Positions 26,156-27,500 of a stretch of 27,500 nt of DNA are shown here, in pieces; position 1 is the stretch's first letter; each line of letters opens with the position of its first letter. This stretch comes from Symbiodinium natans. Its lineage: Eukaryota > Sar > Dinophyceae > Suessiales > Symbiodiniaceae. The translations under genes were made by a program, and so were the position numbers. The stretch spans positions 1,131,098 through 1,158,597 of the forward strand of contig CAJNDS010002523.1 in NCBI GenBank assembly GCA_905221605.1, read 5' to 3'. The notes beneath the pieces were generated by a model. It was not told the DNA's origin. It did not search any database and worked only from the letters and a program-made list of their open reading frames with translations.

Positions 26156-27227
26156 CCTCGCACTCCAAGGTTCTTGCGTTTGGGGCTACGATGTGCACCT
26201 AACCACGATTCGGAGACTATGGGGCTAAGGACTCAAACCCTAAACCCTAGACCTGAGACCCTATGTCCCGAGAGGGCTTAGAAAAGGGCAAAAGGGTACC
26301 GCTGGGCTACCAAGTTAATGCTTTGCGGGCCAAACCGCTCACTCAGGTGCACATCGTGGTTTTCCTGCTCGCGTGTACGTCCATGTCACCAGCGCGCGCG
26401 AATGGCCAGAGCATCCATGCCCGCACGATGACTATGTCCATGCTACCAATAAGCAGCACGCAAATGAAGCCCAAATGGCACACCCGACGGATGGAAAGCA
26501 GATGACACGGTCATCAGATGGCGCTTGCAGTCACACAGTTGGCCCCAGAAACTGCTCACAAAATCGTGACCAGAACTTGATTCCTGGAATCCGCTTTCGA
26601 GCGATGCGATTAGGCTTGTGGCTGAGGGCTTTTGAGGGCTGTGGGTAGAAGAACCCTAAGTCACTGACACTGTTGGCTCTTCGATGTTTAGCAGTCCTGT
26701 GGTCCCAGCTCATGCACCGCTAAAAGACACCACCCTCAAAACCTTAACCCCTGAACCCTGAACGCTAAACGCTCAACCCTAATCGCTTGTAATTTACCCA
26801 TTAATGCAAGAGCCTTAGGTGATAGCGGATGCTGAGTTTTTGGGCTTTGTAGGATTTGGGGTTCAGAGTTTAAGGTTTCTGCACGCCCTTCTTCTCGAAC
26901 CTTTTCACGTGCTGTATAGGCCCTTGCGTACGTAAGGTGAGTACCTCAACGTGCAGTACAAGAGTGCTCGGCCCTACTCGGAGAGTCACGTTTACTTAGA
27001 GCTGGTGGTGTGAGCACGGTAGCAATAGCTGATAACTGGCTGTAACTTCCTGGGCTGCACTCAGGAGGGTAGCTATAAATGAAACTCTTAGCTGCCTTAA
27101 TAAGAAGCCCAATAAACCCAAAAAAGGTAAGGATCTAATCAGAAGCCCAAAAAACCCCTAAAAAAAAACAAAAAGGTAAGGATCTAAAGTTACAGTAAAG
27201 TACCACAAAGCTTCATACTTGGAGGAC
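26156..27227. other. Mostly unique DNA
   Basis: CCCTAAA fragments at 26236-26262 and 26745-26795. Frames at 26263-26505 (plus) and 26531-26713 (minus) are not coding-like. A possible minus-strand mini-exon (HPLSPKALALM) lies at about 26800-26837, between AAAAACTCAG and ATGG|GTAAAT. A word of about 20 bp (AAAAAGGTAAGGATCTAA type) occurs twice near 27122 and 27171. Confidence 0.35.
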
Positions 27228-27318
27228 CCTCGCCCTAAACCCCAAACAGTAAGCCCCTAAACCCTAAACCCTAAACCCTAAACCCTAAACCCTAAACCCT
27301 AAACCCTAAACCCCCAAA
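27228..27318 (+). repeat. CCCTAAA array
   Basis: Nine units at 27253-27315 after a degenerate start, passing into CCCCCAAA variants at the candidate donor of exon 27329-27413. Confidence 0.9.
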
Positions 27319-27328
27319 CCCCCCAAAC

Positions 27329-27413
27329 CCCGAGGCAGCCTTGCTCTCCAGGATGGCGCGGTACATGGCGTAGGTGATCAAGGCAATGACACCCCACCAG
27401 AGGTTGAGGATGC
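27329..27413 (-). CDS. Candidate exon with a transmembrane-like segment
   Basis: Minus strand: GATTTTCAG, two bases, 27 codons (ILNLWWGVIALITYAMYRAI, then LESKAAS) and two bases, then GG|GTTTGGGGGG running into TTTAGGG repeats (27228-27318). The hydrophobic run with two Trp is typical of a membrane helix. An array in the opposite orientation (27429-27500) precedes the acceptor. A plus-strand frame is open but rich in G, D and P. Confidence 0.45.
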
Positions 27414-27428
27414 CTGAAAATCTCCGGT

Positions 27429-27500
27429 AGGGCTTAGGGTTTAGGGTTTAGGGTTTAGGGTTTAGGGTTTAGGGTTTAGGGTTTAGGGTTTAGGGTTTAG
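27429..27500 (+). repeat. TTTAGGG array, continues past the window
   Basis: Ten perfect units to the last base. Confidence 0.95.

Overview
The window looks like nuclear DNA of a eukaryotic alga, most probably a dinoflagellate (Symbiodiniaceae-like). The reasons are dozens of TTTAGGG/CCCTAAA arrays, GC-rich short exon-like islands, and a large non-LTR retrotransposon whose ORF1 carries a RanBP2-type zinc finger. The organism call is inference; TTTAGGG is also the telomere unit of plants and several other algae.

Layout. (1) 1-3962 and 11150-16640: short unique islands separated by interstitial telomere-like arrays in both orientations. On the + strand the recurring order is CCCTAAA array, island, TTTAGGG array. 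Several islands read as short stop-free exons with AG at one edge and GT at the other, so many arrays probably lie inside introns. A phase-consistent set of minus-strand candidate exons runs from 13151 down to a stop at 930; its middle part reads like a LamG/concanavalin-like motif. (2) 3970-11136: an apparently full-length LINE on the + strand, flanked by a perfect 14-bp target-site duplication (AAACCCTGTTCTCC) and ending in a short GAA tail. It sits in a CCCTAAA array and, if the exon model holds, antisense inside an intron of the minus-strand gene. It has ORF1 (zinc finger plus coiled coil), a small middle ORF, and a 1,736-codon ORF2 in the unusual order RNase H, APE-like endonuclease, reverse transcriptase, two zinc knuckles. 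All catalytic motifs I could locate are present. (3) 16640-20000: AT-rich DNA almost free of telomere-like repeats, with a large foldback element and microsatellites. (4) 20000-27500: arrays and islands return, with further candidate exons, a 17-copy satellite of about 54 bp, and minisatellites.

The retrotransposon supplies its own proteins: ORF1 probably binds RNA, while ORF2 nicks the target, primes and copies the RNA and removes the template. The surrounding islands would be exons of one or more split host genes whose introns hold telomere-like repeats. Exon calls are made by eye from open frame, splice dinucleotides and phase. They need transcript evidence, and the strand is uncertain for several.
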